DNA from: Odontocerum albicorne
Lineage: Eukaryota; Arthropoda; Insecta; Trichoptera; Odontoceridae
Length of the DNA: 64,000 nucleotides
Assembly: GCA_949825065.1 (NCBI GenBank)
Contig: OX463864.1
Location: 11,211,787 to 11,275,786, forward strand
Reading direction: 5' to 3'
Each line of letters opens with the position of its first letter. Position 1 is the first letter of the stretch. The position numbers and the translations under genes were made by a program. Shown here piece after piece: positions 1-9,259 of this stretch. The notes under the pieces are model-generated. The model was not told the origin of the DNA. It did not search any database and saw only the letters and a program-made list of their open reading frames with translations.

Positions 1-469
1 TAAATGTTCGTAATTAGTATTAATTCATAGTGGATCTTGGCCTTTTTAAAGATAGATATAAATCATACAATACATAAGATAGTCAATATAATGGAAATTA
101 GGAATTCAAATGTCAGTTTAGAGAAAAACTATTTTTCGATTTGTAAAAAAACGATTCGATTTGTAAAAAAAAACGATTTTACCCCATCCCTTTGACAGAT
201 GACATTTCAAATGTCACAGGAACCATCCTACATTTTATCAAGTATAGAATTGTACTCATGCAATTTTCGCTCTTTCCGATTTCAGATTTTGCGGACGTCT
301 GTTATTTGGATATTACGGAGAAACAGCTTGACTTATTACAGCATCTTCAAAGTGATTGTCTAAGATTTATTTTAATCCTGGGATAGTAAAAAAATCGATT
401 CCTTTGGCCATAACAAGTCCTTTAAACATTATATTTTTTCTTCTATTCCTAGTTTGATACATATTTGTT
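1..469. other. A+T-rich stretch, no gene seen
   Basis: No coding pattern or known repeat was recognised. The 64-codon open frame at 192-386 lacks any family motif. A short direct repeat (acgatt...tttgtaaaaaa) lies at 137-175. Confidence 0.5.
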
Positions 470-725
470 TTCCTTTCCTCTCCACCATCCCTTTTCCTTT
501 GATTGATGATATCTCACTTTATATGAAAAGAAATGACTGTCCGTCTTTCTAGGGTTCATGGGTATATGCTCACCTATGTTCATGGATTTCGTGGGGATGG
601 ATAGTCATTTTAATACCATGTTATCTTGCTTGATTTAATTTTGACTGATTAGTTTGGAAGAGATTGCTGCCTGGCAATAAGCCCGCCAGATGGTATATGC
701 AATAAAAGTGTTAAATAATTAAATA
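470..725 (+). repeat. Family D element (AAAT-tailed, SINE/LINE 3' end)
   Basis: One of about six related copies here (22470, 35430, 42595, 46855, 62395). It runs from a CT-rich block (ttttcctttcctctccacc), through gattgatgatatctcacttt, to the tail ggaagagattgc...tggcaataa and ends aataaaagtgttaaata. The 3' tail matches the tail of SINE-1, which suggests both use the same LINE machinery (inference). Confidence 0.75.
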
Positions 726-1385
726 TATATGATTAATTACTCCATGAGTTTTGCTACCGAGTTCTTTGTCATCACAGTTCTTTCCCGAATCAAAGGTTCG
801 CAAATCTCTGAAAACTGTAACGCAAAATTCGATATATTAAAAATCAGTTAAATAAATAAATCTAAACTGAAACATTAATTTCAGAGACACGCGACATGCT
901 AAACCCAGTTACATATTACAAATACAAATTTATAACGAGACGATAAAAAAATCTGTTAACACGTCAAACAATATTTGCGTTGCATTCAATGAATTGATTG
1001 GATTACAAAAGCCGATTTATAAAGTAATTTTAGAGGACGAAATTTTAATAAAATATCATGTACACAGCTTAAATATCCTTCTCGCCCAGGCAAAGAGGAG
1101 AGAGTGAGATGGTGATAGTGAAATATCCAGTTGAACGACCCCATATCGCCATTTCGAATTTGCAAATACGAATTTTGTACATAAAACTGTATTCATCAAA
1201 ACACTGAAATCCTGTCTCTTATAAACACATGAATTTAAAAAAAAATTAATCATTAAAAAAGTAGTAAATATATATTTTTAATTGTTTGACTTTATTAATT
1301 TAAAAAAATAATACAACGAGGAATATCACACGGCTTGTGGCGATATGAGAAACAAAATTAATGGAGCAATTGTATATTAAACTCG
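726..1385. other. A+T-rich stretch, no gene seen
   Basis: Nothing recognised on either strand. Short frames such as the one at 1056-1253 have no family signature. Confidence 0.45.
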
Positions 1386-1740
1386 AACCGGACAGTATCG
1401 AAATCTGTTAAGATGATGATAGTCCACAATAGTATTACAGTATCTGCATGGGAGTGAAACATGGACGTGGCAGTAACGGGAGAAAGTGAAAAGAGGCGAA
1501 TAAAGGCGTGTACAGTATCCGGCTGTAAGTAATACACATCGTTTTTAGAGCGTCGTCTCTGTCGCACGATGCGCTAACAGTCCGGTATCTTAGTCACGAT
1601 GCGGTTAGCGCATCGTGCGATAGAGACGATGCCTTATAAAATATGTGTATTACTTACCGCCGGGTACTGTACTTTGAAGAATGCATGTGATGACAATGTA
1701 TGACGGAAGTGATCAGGAAGGAATGTGAACTAAAGTCTGT
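1386..1740 (+). pseudogene. RTE-A reverse transcriptase fragment, split by a MITE
   Basis: The left part (1386-1510) contains gtccacaatagt...atgggagtgaaacatggacgtgg, a decayed version of the VHN..LVPTLMYGSETWTW stretch near the end of RTE-type LINE reverse transcriptases. The reading resumes after the MITE at 1513-1669, where the segment ending near 1735 gives VIRKECELK, matching the downstream VIREECDVK-like region. Stops and indels break the frame throughout. Confidence 0.65.
1513..1669. mobile_element. Foldback MITE with TA target site (TIR CAGTA-CCGG)
   Basis: The two ends are long inverted repeats: CAGTATCCGGCTGTAAGTAA on the left and the complement of CAGTACCCGGCGGTAAGTAA on the right. 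They continue inward through acacatc and gtctctgtcgcacgatgcgc. A TA flanks each end (1511-1512, 1670-1671). TA duplication plus a CAGT terminus fits the Tc1/mariner superfamily. A fuller copy is at 23744-23932 and a fragment at 46794-46852. It carries no coding capacity. Confidence 0.85.
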
Positions 1741-1922
1741 ATTGTATCATATTACACTTTCATTGTATGTAGTACAACCTTATTGGCGTATTACCATGTA
1801 GCAATCTTTTTCAGTCAACCGGAGATGTGTTAAAGTGGCCTTGACTGCAAAGGAGGCTGGAATCCTTTTTAAAAACATCTTAGTTCCAACGGGATTTGAA
1901 CCCGCAACCAACTAGGCCACAG
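1738..1922 (-). repeat. SINE-1, tRNA-headed, near full length
   Basis: On the minus strand it starts with a tRNA-like head: gtggcctagttggt (A-box-like) and gggttcaaatccc (B-box, 1891-1903). It then passes through the T-rich linker and ends with the tail loop (attgctacatggtaat) and ttgtactacatacaatgaaa. Typical copies in this window are about 180-210 bp. Confidence 0.8.
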
Positions 1923-1925
1923 AGA

Positions 1926-2215
1926 TCGTCGGAAGGCTGATGTGTGAATAAGATGAAGAACATTTTGAAATGGTTTGGGCGCGTGAAAAGAATGAATAAG
2001 AAAGACTAACAAAACAAATGTACATTGCAAATGTGAGTGGAAGTCGTGATAGAAAAAAATCCTAGGACAGTGTGGTTGGAGTTGTATGAAAATATATATG
2101 GATGTAGTAGCGGTGAAATGCGTGTGCCGTGATATGAAAAACGGACGCTCTCTCCTCTTTCTTTACCCCGACAGGGAAACGTCGTGATGGTATATATTTA
2201 CGTATTCAAAACAAA
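1926..2215 (+). pseudogene. RTE-A C-terminal fragment
   Basis: The segment reads (1938 onward) as ADV..NKMKNILKWFGRVKRM, a decayed form of the KMKKNMLRWFGHVERM motif. It is followed by RLTKQMYIANVSGS and the end region (tgcgtgtgccgtgatatg...acagggaaacgtcgtgatggtat) found at the end of RTE-A copies. There is a deletion in the middle and several stops. Confidence 0.75.
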
Positions 2216-2280
2216 TGCAGTTAATATATTTCTCGCATTAAAAAAATATTAGCATAAGAAAGTGGGAACTCATTGAGTGA

Positions 2281-2529
2281 GATTTCTTATAAACTGTGCA
2301 AAGCGCGAACTGGATCATGCTAATTTCTTATAAACTGTGCAAAACGCGAACTGTATCAAGTCATTTTTTTATAAACTATGCAAAGCGTGACCAGTATCAA
2401 GTCAATTTCTTGTAAAATGTGCAAAGTGTGACCATTGTCATGTCAATTTCTTATAAACTGCAAATCGTGAACTGTAGCTTGTCAATTTCTCATAAGCTGT
2501 GCAAAGCGCGAACTGTATCATGCCAATTT
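2281..2529. repeat. Tandem repeat, about 41-bp unit, 6 copies
   Basis: The unit is of the form atttcttataaactgtgcaa + agcgcgaactgtatcatgtc. The copies diverge from one another and one lacks two or three bases. The array adjoins a dispersed repeat at 2540-2665. Confidence 0.9.
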
Positions 2530-2539
2530 TACACAAAAA

Positions 2540-2665
2540 TGGGTTACTATAGGCAATCCCTCGTGATCGAGTATGATTTTTAGCCATCTTGTGGATGTTT
2601 ATGTATTCATTTATAGTGTGCAAGCTGTTACATTTCAGCACGTACACATTCTTGACAGACTTAAC
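2540..2665 (-). repeat. Dispersed repeat shared with 60683-60806
   Basis: The complement of this stretch (gctgaaatgtaacagcttgc ... gatcacgagggattgcctat) matches 60683-60806. In both, a short frame gives the pattern M-x-x-LKCNSL-x-TIN-x-Y. Two copies 58 kb apart show that this is an element fragment, not unique sequence. Superfamily unknown. Confidence 0.75.
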
Positions 2666-2859
2666 CTAATGTTCCGATGGCAAGAAGATCAAAGATCCAA
2701 GACGATCAGCAAGTTAAATCTACAGCAGCGTTTCATTACGAAGACTTTTCTTAAATATCCCTATTATTATGTTTCTTAATAGCGCTATAAGAATTTATAT
2801 ACATATAAACAGCATATAAGCTACAGAAAAACATAAATTATTTTAACTCCTTTATTTGA

Positions 2860-3280
2860 TATCTCATCTTATAGGGCACCTTTCTCTTTCTCACATGCCC
2901 TCAACTGTCCCTGTGATCACTTCTCAAAACTTTCATCATTCTTTCTAGCAACATCCCCAAAACTATTTTTCTTTTTATGGTACCCTCAATGCTGAGCGTG
3001 GTGGTCCTTTGCTATGTCTCGAACTTGTACCACCATTCTCCATCCCTCCCGGCCCTTAGCCATATTGAATACAGCACCTAAAAATACTCCTGTTAACTCC
3101 TTTATTTGGTTTATCCATCTCATTGGATACCGTTCTCTAGCTCGCCTTCCCTCAACTGTCCCCGTGATCACCAGCTTCTCTAAACGTTTCTAGCAACATG
3201 CCCAAAGTACATTAGGACTCTGCATGTTGTCAAAAGCCTTTCGGTAACATCCAATTCTTGGATGAAAGAGACGTAAGTAT
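2860..3280 (-). pseudogene. LINE-B reverse transcriptase C-terminus
   Basis: On the minus strand it reads RVLMYFGHVARN, then (2986-3171) MITGTVEGRRARERYPMRWI followed by NQIKELTG and a REGWR...RD...HHAQH ending. The order FGHIAR, VEGRRARGRSPMRW, DQIK, W, HDPQH is the classic C-terminal layout of a LINE family common in insects. Only the last part is present, and the first block and the second lie in different frames. Confidence 0.75.
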
Positions 3281-3419
3281 GCCTAAAGTTAATAGATACG
3301 TGTACAATTATAAAAATTATAACTTTTTGAGCGTTTATTTCTGATGCTTCCCTGTGAAGTGACATAGTTTTGTCTACAAAGCTTATAATGAGCTCGACCC
3401 TCATTTTTTTCCACCAAGA

Positions 3420-3695
3420 CACCCATCCTGTCGTGTAGCTTATGACCAAGCATCGTGACTCCCAGGACAGCCTCTGATGACTTCTCTCCATTCATCTCTG
3501 CACTCCGCGGCTCGAAGGGCAAAAAGATAGTCCAGTTTAATCTCTCACTTGGTGGTCAGTCCAATACTTTGGAATTATTCCTCTTGTACGTCGTCGTCCT
3601 TCCCCGCCTCCAGTAACCACAAAACTCTCCAAACTGTCTCCTTGACCACAAGCAATATGCCCAAAGAATCGAAAGATTCGTCGAAGACATGGAAT
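3420..3695 (-). pseudogene. LINE-B second C-terminal fragment
   Basis: A minus-strand segment starts RIFRFFGHIA near 3690 and continues through the region matching 8590-8800 (ctccagtaacca, ctcacttggt, cactccgcggctcgaagg). It is a separate copy, lying directly upstream, on the minus strand, of the fragment at 2860-3280. The boundary between 3280 and 3420 is unclear. Confidence 0.65.
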
Positions 3696-3835
3696 ATATC
3701 AATATCGATAATTCGTTTAACCAAGTCATTCCATGGGCGAGAGGTGATGCTCTTTATAACTCAGATCGTGAATATGCCACCGAAAACAATCTTAATTCAC
3801 GATGGTGTAAATTATTATCAAGTGACTCAATAAAG
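3690..3835. repeat. Dispersed repeat shared with 28850-28985
   Basis: The string ctcagatc[ga]tgaatact/tgcc, accgaaaacaatcttaattc, acgat recurs at 28850-28985 in the same orientation, with an upstream match aagtcattcc[ag]tg. The length shared is about 125 bp. No coding signal; identity unknown. Confidence 0.75.
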
Positions 3836-4004
3836 TGACTCAAACAATGCTACACAATATAATTATAAAACTTTAAACAAATAAGTTTTCTGACGTTAAA
3901 ATTTACGAGTCATTCTGAAAACCTGTGACTTTTGATTGTTGTCGATAAGATTATAAAGCGAAAAATGTTTGTGACATTTATTCAAGGCTAACAAATATTA
4001 CCAA

Positions 4005-4080
4005 ATAGTACTGGTAGAGTTATTGTCTTCTTTCCAAAGGAAACGGGTTCAATTCTCAATGGCGACCAATAAAAAACTTC
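4005..4080 (+). repeat. SINE-1 head remnant
   Basis: aaacgggttcaattctcaatgg (4042-4063) looks like a decayed B-box with the following ATGGCGACC-type linker seen in SINE-1. The A-box is not clear. Confidence 0.35.
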
Positions 4081-4089
4081 ATGCATAAT

Positions 4090-4435
4090 ATCATCACGAC
4101 GTGTCCGTTTATGGTGGGCAGAGAGAATCAATCACAAAAACCTGTGAACACCGATTTTACATACTGTTTCGTACATACTATTTCCCTGTCGAGATAAGCA
4201 AAGAATATTCTATCTCGGCACACATCCTTCCCCTCTATAACATCCATACACCTTCTCATACAACTCTGTAGACCATCACAACTACAATTTCTCTTACTTT
4301 CTACGCTTCCTTCTTTCAAATAATTCACTTGATCCAAACGTACTTTAATTAGTGTTCTTCAACCACTTCTTTCACTCCCATTTGTAGTTTATATTTATTT
4401 TGTTATTTTTTCGTTCGCCTCACCGTTGCAGCTTC
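4090..4435 (-). pseudogene. RTE-A C-terminal fragment
   Basis: On the minus strand, 4337-4128 gives DQVNYLKEGSVESKRN, then SCMRRCMDVIEGKDVCRDR, then a DRE...-like end, matching the DQIEEVLKEGSVKSTRN / CMRRCMDVEEAKEVCRDR stretch of this family. The upstream part is interrupted by stops. One of the clearest RTE-A ends in the window. Confidence 0.85.
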
Positions 4436-4735
4436 AATTCAGTATGAATAGAACGCTATGCCATGGATTTTTTTTTTAAATGGATGAGTCGTTGCACACC
4501 AGCAAACTCATTGACTACGCCACTGTACTGGATCCGGTGGCACAACGATCGTGTTTTCTTTACAATTCTTTTTTTTTTAAATAATAGATATGTTCTCGAT
4601 GCCATAGATATACATATATGTATCCCCGAATACAAGTCGGGAAAAAATGCCCGTTTCGTTCGAGAACAGCAAAACGCGGGATTCGAAACGATGATATTCC
4701 GCACAGAAGTACAATGCGTTAGCACGCGGCCATGG
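4436..4735 (-). repeat. SINE-2, tRNA-headed, minus strand
   Basis: In minus-strand order: head ggccgcgtgctaacgcattg, B-box-like ttcgaatcccgc, then cattttttcccgacttgtattc, atatctattatttaaaaaa and the body cgatcgttgtgccaccggat...tggtgtgcaacgac. Its 5' end is continuous with the 87-bp minisatellite at 4723-5851. Confidence 0.8.
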
Positions 4736-5851
4736 ACCTCAACATCATCTGAGCAAATACTAACTAAATATCAGAATCACTTATCTTTAATTATTTATCC
4801 ATATATCCACACGCGGCCATAGACCTCAACATCATCTGAGCAAATACTGACTAAATGTCAGAATTATTTATCTTTCACTACTTATTCATATATCCACACG
4901 CGGCCATGGACCTCAACATCATCTGAGCAAATACTACCTAAATATCAAAATCACTTATCTTTCATTACTTATCCATATATCCACACGCGGCCATGGACCT
5001 CAACATCATCTAAGCAAATACTACCTAAATATCAGAATTACTTATCTTTCATTACTTATCCATATATCCACACGCGGCCATGGACCTCAACATCATCTGA
5101 GCAAATACTACCTAAATATCAGAATCACTTATCTTTAATTATTTATCCATATATCCACACGCGGCCATAGACCTCAACATAATCTGAGCAAATACTAACT
5201 AAATGTCAGAATTATTTATCTTTCACTACTTATTCATATATCCACACGCGGCCATGGACCTCAACATCATCTGAGCAAATACTACCTAAATATCAGAATT
5301 ACTTATCTTTCATTACTTATCCATATATCCACACGCGGCCATGCACCTCAACATCATCTGAGCAAATACTACCTAAATATCAGAATTACTTATCTTTCAT
5401 TACTTATCCATATATCCACACGCGGCCATAGACCTCAACATCATCTGAGCAAATACTACCTAAATATCAGAATCACTTATCTTTCATTACTTATCCATAT
5501 ATCCACACGCGGCCATGGACCCCAACAAAATCTGAGCAAATACTACCTAAATATCAGAATTACTTATCTTTCATTACTTATCCATATATCCACACGCGGC
5601 CATGGACCTCAACAAAATCTGAGCAAATACTACTTAAATATCAGAATGAATTATCTTTCATTACTTATCCATATATCTACACGCGGCCATGGACCTCAAC
5701 AGAATCTAAGCAAATACTACCTAAATATCAGAATTACTTATCTTCCATTACTTATCCATATATCCACACGCGGCCATGGACCTCAACAAAATCTGAGCAA
5801 ATACTACCTAAATATCAGAATTACTTATCTTTCATTACTTATCCATATATC
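4723..5851. repeat. Minisatellite, about 87-bp unit, 13 copies
   Basis: The unit begins cacacgcggccatggacctc, then aacatcatctgagcaaatac, tacctaaatatcagaattac, ttatctttcattacttatcc, atatatc. Thirteen copies are visible with few changes, so the array is fairly young. The first part of each unit is the SINE-2 5' end, so the array probably grew from the SINE-flank junction. The unit of 87 bases (29 codons) explains the repeated open frame at 5646-5900. Confidence 0.95.
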
Positions 5852-6450
5852 GCATTTACAATACTTTTCTTTTCACGCTTTTCTTCCACCGTGGCTTTAA
5901 TTTTCGCAACATTCAATCTCAGATCCTTCTCTTCGCGTCTTTTATATAATTTCTTTATCAAACTTGGTTAATCGGTTGATGTAAAATTAATCGGATGTTA
6001 AAATTTAAAAAAAATGTAACTTTTTATCCAGAATTTCTCGTGTACAAAACAAATATACGAAATATAGTACTCGTATGATACTTGCACCCATTGGATGAGT
6101 GGGTATTTCAGCTTAACGTCAAAAGCTGATTTCATCAAAAGTTAAATGGATTTCCCTAGTCCTCCCCACTTTGGGAGAGTGCATTTTATCAGGGAAAATC
6201 CAACGAGAGAGCACTCATGTTTATAAAATTTGCATGATGCATTTTCGGGTGCTTTTTTTTTAAATGGTTTATGTTTCAATTGTGTTATGTTTGTATATTA
6301 TCTAGGATTATATTTTTTAAGGAATTTTCGGTATTTTATTTTTTGGTACATACTCTGCTTTTAAATTAAATTATTTTTAACTTTCTTGTAAACATTGCAG
6401 CCTGGTTGATTTATTGCCTTTTGGTAATATCTTGTAACCATCAAGAAATA
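5852..6450. other. No gene seen
   Basis: A+T-rich DNA without a recognised element. A weak inverted pair (gattttcatcaaaag... / ...tttatcaggg) around 6120-6200 was not strong enough to call. Confidence 0.4.
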
Positions 6451-6454
6451 ATAT

Positions 6455-6662
6455 AAATAAATAAATATAGGTTTATTGATAGCAACATAGTATGTACATA
6501 ATTTATTTAAAAACACTTCAAAAAACATATAAATTGCAGAAAATACATTAAAGACAGAAGCTATTAAAAGGTATGGGCTCATCTAATAACATCTCTTCGG
6601 TCAAGATACACCCCACCAATATAGGGCGAACCCAGCCACGGGGACGCCAGATGTTTTTCAGC
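6455..6662 (-). repeat. Family E LINE 3' end
   Basis: The plus strand begins with the (aaat)n tail aataaataaatataggttta and ttgatagcaacatagtatgt, and runs through gagctcat...aagatacacccc accaatatagggcgaaccca to cagatgtttttcagc. The same order recurs at 25600, 50098 and 56822, and as a plus-strand copy at 35800. The simple-repeat tail indicates a target-primed retroelement. Confidence 0.8.
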
Positions 6663-6714
6663 AGTTGAGTTAATCAAGACTTTATTGACAACATGACTGA
6701 TCCTTTTTTAAATT

Positions 6715-6790
6715 AATTGAATTCCACCGTGAATCGAACTCATGCTCACAGACCAAAGTCTAAACAAGAAGGCCGTCAATTAATTACACT
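6715..6790 (-). repeat. SINE-1 head remnant
   Basis: aattccaccgtgaatcgaac (6720 on) followed by caaagtctaaacaagaaggcc resembles the complement of the SINE-1 tRNA-like head. Decayed. Confidence 0.45.
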
Positions 6791-6887
6791 TTCATTAAAA
6801 CAATATGTTTGAAATGTTTAATAAGAATTATTTTAAAAAAATAGCTTTTAAAACTGTTTTAAAAATAAATTATTTAAAACAATTATA

Positions 6888-7012
6888 ATTTGTTTTATAA
6901 AACATTTTTTATTCCACTTTTTGAAACGGTACACGGTGTCAAGATTTTCACCTCATCATCAGGGTACCACAAACAAGACAGTCGTGATTGTGGTACCCTG
7001 ATGGAGTTGGAG
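6888..7012 (-). mobile_element. PLE terminal repeat, diverged, with short inverted part
   Basis: ttttataaaacattttttattccac, then acggtacacggtgtcaagat and ttcacctcatcatcagggta match, with changes, the complement of the PLE terminal repeat seen at 55406-55657. It is followed by acaaacaagac and a short inverted gtggtaccctgatgg. In sense orientation it has CTGATGATGAGGTGAAAATC, an exact CTGATGA core, but GACA where other copies have GAAA. Confidence 0.65.
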
Positions 7013-7015
7013 ACG

Positions 7016-7260
7016 GATGTTATAAATAAGATAAGGAAGAAATCTTGAAATGGTTTACCCACATTGACATAAAAAAGTAGTGATTGGGACTTAGACGACT
7101 TAAAAAAACTTCCCTTTGTGTCTTACATTAAAAGAGAATGAGATAATATACCCAGGAAAAATAATGAAAGGGTAGCGAGAGATCTGTAAACGGAAGGAAT
7201 TTTTTTACAGTTATGGATGAAACAAAAGTTGTATGCATAGATAAAATAGTATTAAGATCT
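7016..7260 (+). pseudogene. RTE-A remnant
   Basis: gatgttataaataagataag, gaagaaatcttgaaatggtt is a decayed DVINKMKKNILKWF stretch. The rest is too degraded to follow. Confidence 0.45.
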
Positions 7261-7452
7261 GTCTTTTTTACCTACCCTAAAAATAACAGAGTAATGGTAC
7301 GTGTTTACATATTCTAGAAATTTGTTTTATACCTTTTGTATTTTTAAATTTCAACGTCACAGCCACACTTATAAATCATCAAGCAGCCCTTTGTTTCTCT
7401 ACACGACAAAAACATTAGATAGAACATATAGATATATATTTTTAAATTTTCA

Positions 7453-7700
7453 GGACGCGACTGATGCTACCCTTTCCCCTCCTGTCAGTCGCGCTTCCCT
7501 CTTCCCCTCAAAATGCGTCCAGTGCGCATCGGCAGGGTATTTTCAAAAGGGGGGAAGACGTCACTCTATACGCAGGCTCCGCTGGACCCCTGACTACCCC
7601 CCCCCACTCTACCTCTCGACAGACATACACACCGATGCAAATGGTAGTTTGTCAACTCCACCTCCGACCAGGAGCCGATGGATTAAGGATTATAGATTGA
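7453..7700 (+). other. G+C-richer segment with an acceptor-like start; exon status unproven
   Basis: A sharp rise in G+C follows tttttaaattttcag (ends 7452), which is a reasonable splice-acceptor pattern. Open frames cover the segment in two phases (7301-7723 and 7464-7700), neither with a recognised domain; one is rich in Pro, Ser and Thr. No clear donor was found at its end. It could be an exon, an element, or chance. Confidence 0.25.
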
Positions 7701-7744
7701 ATAGCAGAAAGAAAATGATGTAGTATAAATATTAACCAAAATCG

Positions 7745-8040
7745 GCTAAAATGATAGTCCACAACAAATTTTTAGTACCTACGTTGATGTATGGGAAGAA
7801 AACGTGGACGTGGGAAAGACTGAAAAAACCGAACAAATGCTGTAGAAATGTATATACTTAAAATAATCCATGGGTTGACAATGTACCGTATGACAGAATC
7901 TGGAATGAAGGGATTAAAGATGAATGCAAACAAAGCTGATGTGTTCAATAAGATGAAGAAGAACACGCATGATATAGTTTGGGAAAGTGGAATGAATGAA
8001 GAAAGATTAACAAATTAAATATACGATGTAAATAAGAACT
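7745..8040 (+). pseudogene. RTE-A C-terminal fragment
   Basis: It opens with VHNKFLVPTLMYGKKTWTW, very close to the family consensus, then passes through a decayed RNVYT...NNPWVDNV segment to DVFNKMKKN (near 7940) and a WxSGMNEERLTN-like stretch before breaking off. Stops and small indels are present. Confidence 0.8.
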
Positions 8041-8560
8041 GATTTATATTATACTCGTATATTAAAAGTGCAAAATATTCGTTAAAATACATTGTCATTT
8101 AACGCCTTGATCAAATGCATTCCTTGATTAATTGTACACCCCCGTACGTTGCATAGTAACCCCACCCCTGCCGGCTAGCTAAGCCGCCCCTGCCCACCTC
8201 GCTGCAATGGAGTGCTATTGCACCCGCATATTGAATGTCCGGCCCCGTAGTCTAAACGCTATGCAGTTTGATGCACTTGACTTGCAACAATGATTTTAGA
8301 GTTATATGGTTTCTAAAGATAATAGGTGAATTCTTTTAATCTTTGAAATCAAGGATGGAAAACATAGGTAATATAAAATACTAAATAGCATACCCAGCTG
8401 CTGTGAACTTCACAAAGTTATAGGCAACCAAGCAGATGAAGCCGTTGTTGCCTCCAGACGCCTATAAGATGTGGTTTGAAAAAACAGGCATAAATTTACA
8501 AATCATGTGTAAAATTACTCATGATTTATGTAACAGAGTTCAGAGTCACCAACCCTGACA
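8041..8560. other. Unassigned segment with a TGCA-rich, C-rich core
   Basis: 8100-8290 is unusually C-rich (tgccggctagctaagccgcc) and has five TGCA tetramers between 8200 and 8290. Similar TGCA clusters lie at 28300, 39425, 45145 and 59940. No frame or family recognised. Confidence 0.4.
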
Positions 8561-8589
8561 TATAGTTCATAACTGAGTGTCGCGATTTC

Positions 8590-9005
8590 CATGATAGCTC
8601 TTACAACTTATCTTCATCCCTCCCTGCACTCAGTGGTTCGAAAGGTATTTGGTATGTGTAGTCCAGTTGCGTCTCTCACTTGGTCAGTCCAACGTATTGG
8701 AATTCTTCTTCTTGTGCGTCGTCCTTCCACGCCTCCAGTAACCATATACATCTCCAAACTGTCACGAGCAATGTGCCCAAAGAATCGGAGAACTCGTCGA
8801 AGTCATATTTTTGACAGTCTGTCGGTGATTCTCAGTTCCTCGAGAAAGGATGCGTTAGTTCGCCTTGCTGTCCATGGAATTTGTATACATCCTTATATAG
8901 CCCACATTTCAAATGCATCTACTCTACGTCTCTTGCTTGCTCTCAGAGTTTAAGTCTTCGCACCATACATGAATATTGCGAAGACGAGAGACTTAACTAG
9001 ACGCA
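8590..9005 (-). pseudogene. LINE-B reverse transcriptase C-terminal region
   Basis: On the minus strand it begins MRLVKSLVFAIFMYGAKT (near 9005), followed by a stop, a decayed RRRVDAFEMW stretch, PWTARRTNASFLEELRITDR, RRVLRFFGHIARD and VTGGVEGRR. This is the order known for LINE reverse-transcriptase C-termini. Frameshifts and at least two stops make it dead. It continues upstream into the 57-bp tandem repeat. Confidence 0.8.
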
Positions 9006-9176
9006 TTTTCGTCGTGATGACAGTTCTGCTCTTCCATATCGTTTTCAGCTTTGACATCGTAATTTTCGTCGTGATGACAGTTCTGCTCTTCCATATCGTT
9101 TTCAGCTTTGACATCGTAATTTTCGTCGTGATGACAGTTCTGCTCTTCCATATCGTTTCCAGCTTTGATATCGCAA
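9006..9176. repeat. Tandem repeat, 57-bp unit, 3 copies, inside LINE-B coding sequence
   Basis: The unit ttttcgtcgtgatgacagtt / ctgctcttccatatcgtttt / cagctttgacatcgtaa repeats exactly or nearly so. On the minus strand it encodes a 19-residue repeat (SKLKTIWKSRTVITTKITM). Because 57 is a multiple of three, the LINE frame stays open across it. Confidence 0.95.
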
Positions 9177-9259
9177 TTTTCGCCGTACCGATAGATACAA
9201 TAAAAAGAAAAATTATGCATATAACTAATTCGTTTGATTTATCACATAAACGGTACAAT

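Noticed and set aside
5646..5900. Protein gene with internal repeats
   Set aside because: The frame exists because the minisatellite unit is 87 bases. Same for 12127-12365 (51 bases), 33949-34228 (39 bases) and 8950-9280 (57 bases).
8591..8953. 120-codon plus-strand gene
   Set aside because: It is antisense to a clear LINE-B reverse-transcriptase C-terminus on the minus strand.
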